Assembly (NCBI GenBank): GCA_947632745.1
Contig: CANRQH010000004.1
Span: 1-31,729, forward strand
Origin: an uncultured Clostridia bacterium
GTDB lineage: Bacteria; Bacillota; Clostridia; TANB77; CAG-508
DNA: 31,729 nucleotides
Direction: 5' to 3'
Part shown: piece by piece, positions 31,109 to 31,729 of the stretch
Layout of the letters: each line of letters opens with the position of its first letter
Numbering within the stretch: the stretch's first letter is position 1
Notes under the pieces: model-generated
The model's database searches: none
Seen by the model: only the letters and a program-made list of their open reading frames with translations
What the model was told of the DNA's origin: nothing
Translations under genes and position numbers: made by a program

Positions 31109-31134
31109 TAAGTAGGGCTTTTTGCTCTACTTAT
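31108..31134 (+). terminator. Hairpin after the capsid gene
   Basis: ATAAGTAGGGC-TTTTT-GCTCTACTTAT forms an 11-bp stem with one wobble, beginning at the last base of the capsid stop. The T-run afterwards is weak (TTAATTTTAT). It probably stabilises the capsid mRNA end or allows partial termination. Confidence 0.65.
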
Positions 31135-31161
31135 TTAATTTTATAAATTGGAGGTAATAAA

Positions 31162-31614
31162 ATGAAAACTGTAAAAGTTAAGGGAATAGGAGTACAAGTG
31201 CAAGGTATTTCTTATTTCAAAAATGATGTATTTGATGTAACTGAAGAAGATTATGAACCAATAAAAGACTTTGTAGAGGTAATCAAAGAAGATGTACTAA
31301 CAACTAATGAAAATGACAGAATAATTATGATAAAAGTAGAAGATGAAACAATAGATTTAGAGGAAGCTAAAAAGTATTTGTATGAATGCTTATTAAGATT
31401 CGGCAAAGTATTAGAGCCTGCAAAGGATGAAAAGGAAACGGAAGATCCAGAAGGTTCTGATGAAGAAGATGAAGAACTAGAAGCATTGAAAGATAGAGCA
31501 AAAGAACTAGAAATTAAAATAACTGCTAACATGAAAAAAGAAACTATCATAAAAAAGATAGAAGAAGCTGAAAAAGCAAAAGAGGGACAAGGCCAAAATC
31601 CAGAAGGAGAGTAG
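31162..31614 (+). CDS. Head-region protein with HeH/Rho-N-like end
   Basis: A 150-residue protein. A beta-rich beginning (VKVKGIGVQVQGISYFKNDVFDV) is followed by a very acidic middle (about 92-112). The end, LKDRAKELEIKITANMKKETII (in parts), resembles a HeH/LEM or Rho-N-type helix-extended-helix module, common in small proteins after the major capsid. It may be a head completion or DNA-binding accessory protein; the function is not known. Confidence 0.6.
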   Translation: MKTVKVKGIGVQVQGISYFKNDVFDVTEEDYEPIKDFVEVIKEDVLTTNENDRIIMIKVEDETIDLEEAKKYLYECLLRFGKVLEPAKDEKETEDPEGSDEEDEELEALKDRAKELEIKITANMKKETIIKKIEEAEKAKEGQGQNPEGE

Positions 31615-31622
31615 GTGATAAT

Positions 31623-31729
31623 ATGGTAGTTTTAAATGAAATAAAAAATAAAACTAGTATAGATATTAACTATATGATTACTAGATTAAAAAAGATGTTG
31701 GGAACTGAAAAAGAAGAAGATATACAAAA
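31623..31729 (+). CDS. Head-tail connector protein, partial
   Basis: ATG at 31623 after GTAGGTGATA opens a frame that runs off the window: MVVLNEIKNKTSIDI, NYMITRLKKMLG. Position after capsid genes suggests a head-tail connector or adaptor. Only 35 residues are visible. Confidence 0.5.
   Translation, partial: MVVLNEIKNKTSIDINYMITRLKKMLGTEKEEDIQ

Noticed and set aside
1..31729. Stop-codon reassignment
   Set aside because: TAA, TAG and TGA all end genes at sensible places (for example TGA at 20454-20456 before the next start), so only the CGG codon is anomalous.
1..31729. CRISPR arrays or insertion sequences
   Set aside because: No regularly spaced repeats and no transposase genes or terminal inverted repeats were seen. 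The HNH gene is embedded and overlapping, not a recent insertion.

Overview
The window is about 31.7 kb of a temperate siphovirus-like prophage from a very AT-rich, low-GC Gram-positive host, most likely a spore-forming Clostridia or related Firmicute. The evidence is strong GGAGG ribosome-binding sites, consensus TTGACA/TATAAT promoters, a phage copy of the sporulation protein SpoVS, and an SPP1-type head module. Stops are TAA, TAG and TGA, so the stop code is standard. The tail, lysis genes and right end lie outside the window.

Layout. Positions 1-2745 are the leftward lysogeny arm: integrase terminator, tyrosine integrase, a small membrane-anchored protein, and an S24-like repressor that lacks the catalytic Ser. 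Positions 2745-2900 are a divergent promoter/operator region with repeated GTGTG-A8-CACAC sites. Positions 2899-18800 are the rightward early operon of tightly packed, often overlapping genes: a Cro-like regulator, a DUF3560 protein, an SbcC/Rad50-like ATPase, SpoVS, RecT, a metallo-beta-lactamase-fold hydrolase, a replisome organizer with internal iterons, DUF1064 and MmcB-like nucleases, an HNH nuclease, a PAPS-reductase-like PP-loop enzyme, and many small Cys-rich, coiled-coil or membrane proteins. Positions 18894-19605 hold an ArpU/RinA-like late activator and a strong late promoter with a leader terminator. Positions 19622-22792 are a four-gene cassette (radical SAM, ParB-like, ABC-ATPase/GNAT fusion, formyltransferase) that looks like a DNA-modification pathway. 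Positions 22815-31729 are packaging and head genes: TerS, TerL, portal, a MuF protein with an Ntox50-like toxin tail, an unusual tRNA-like structured RNA, scaffold, decoration protein, major capsid and connector genes.

The outstanding observation concerns the codon CGG. I scanned both strands by eye. The trinucleotide CGG occurs roughly 90-100 times out of frame in genes. It occurs in frame at only seven places, and at every one the protein continues coherently only after a +1 shift that skips the C and reads the following GGN as Gly. The genes are the terminase large subunit, the radical SAM enzyme, the PAPS-reductase-like enzyme, two zinc-binding mini-proteins, the membrane protein beside the repressor and, less certainly, one small early protein. 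Unshifted TerL and radical SAM products would lack catalytic motifs. This suggests that CGG is unassigned as Arg in this host and is decoded as a CGGN quadruplet (Gly), or otherwise forces a +1 shift. A separate, classical type of +1 site (CCC TAG) sits in the decoration-protein gene, as in Listeria phage PSA. The leading alternative is a systematic sequence error, and the test is to look at CGG across the host genome and its tRNA set.
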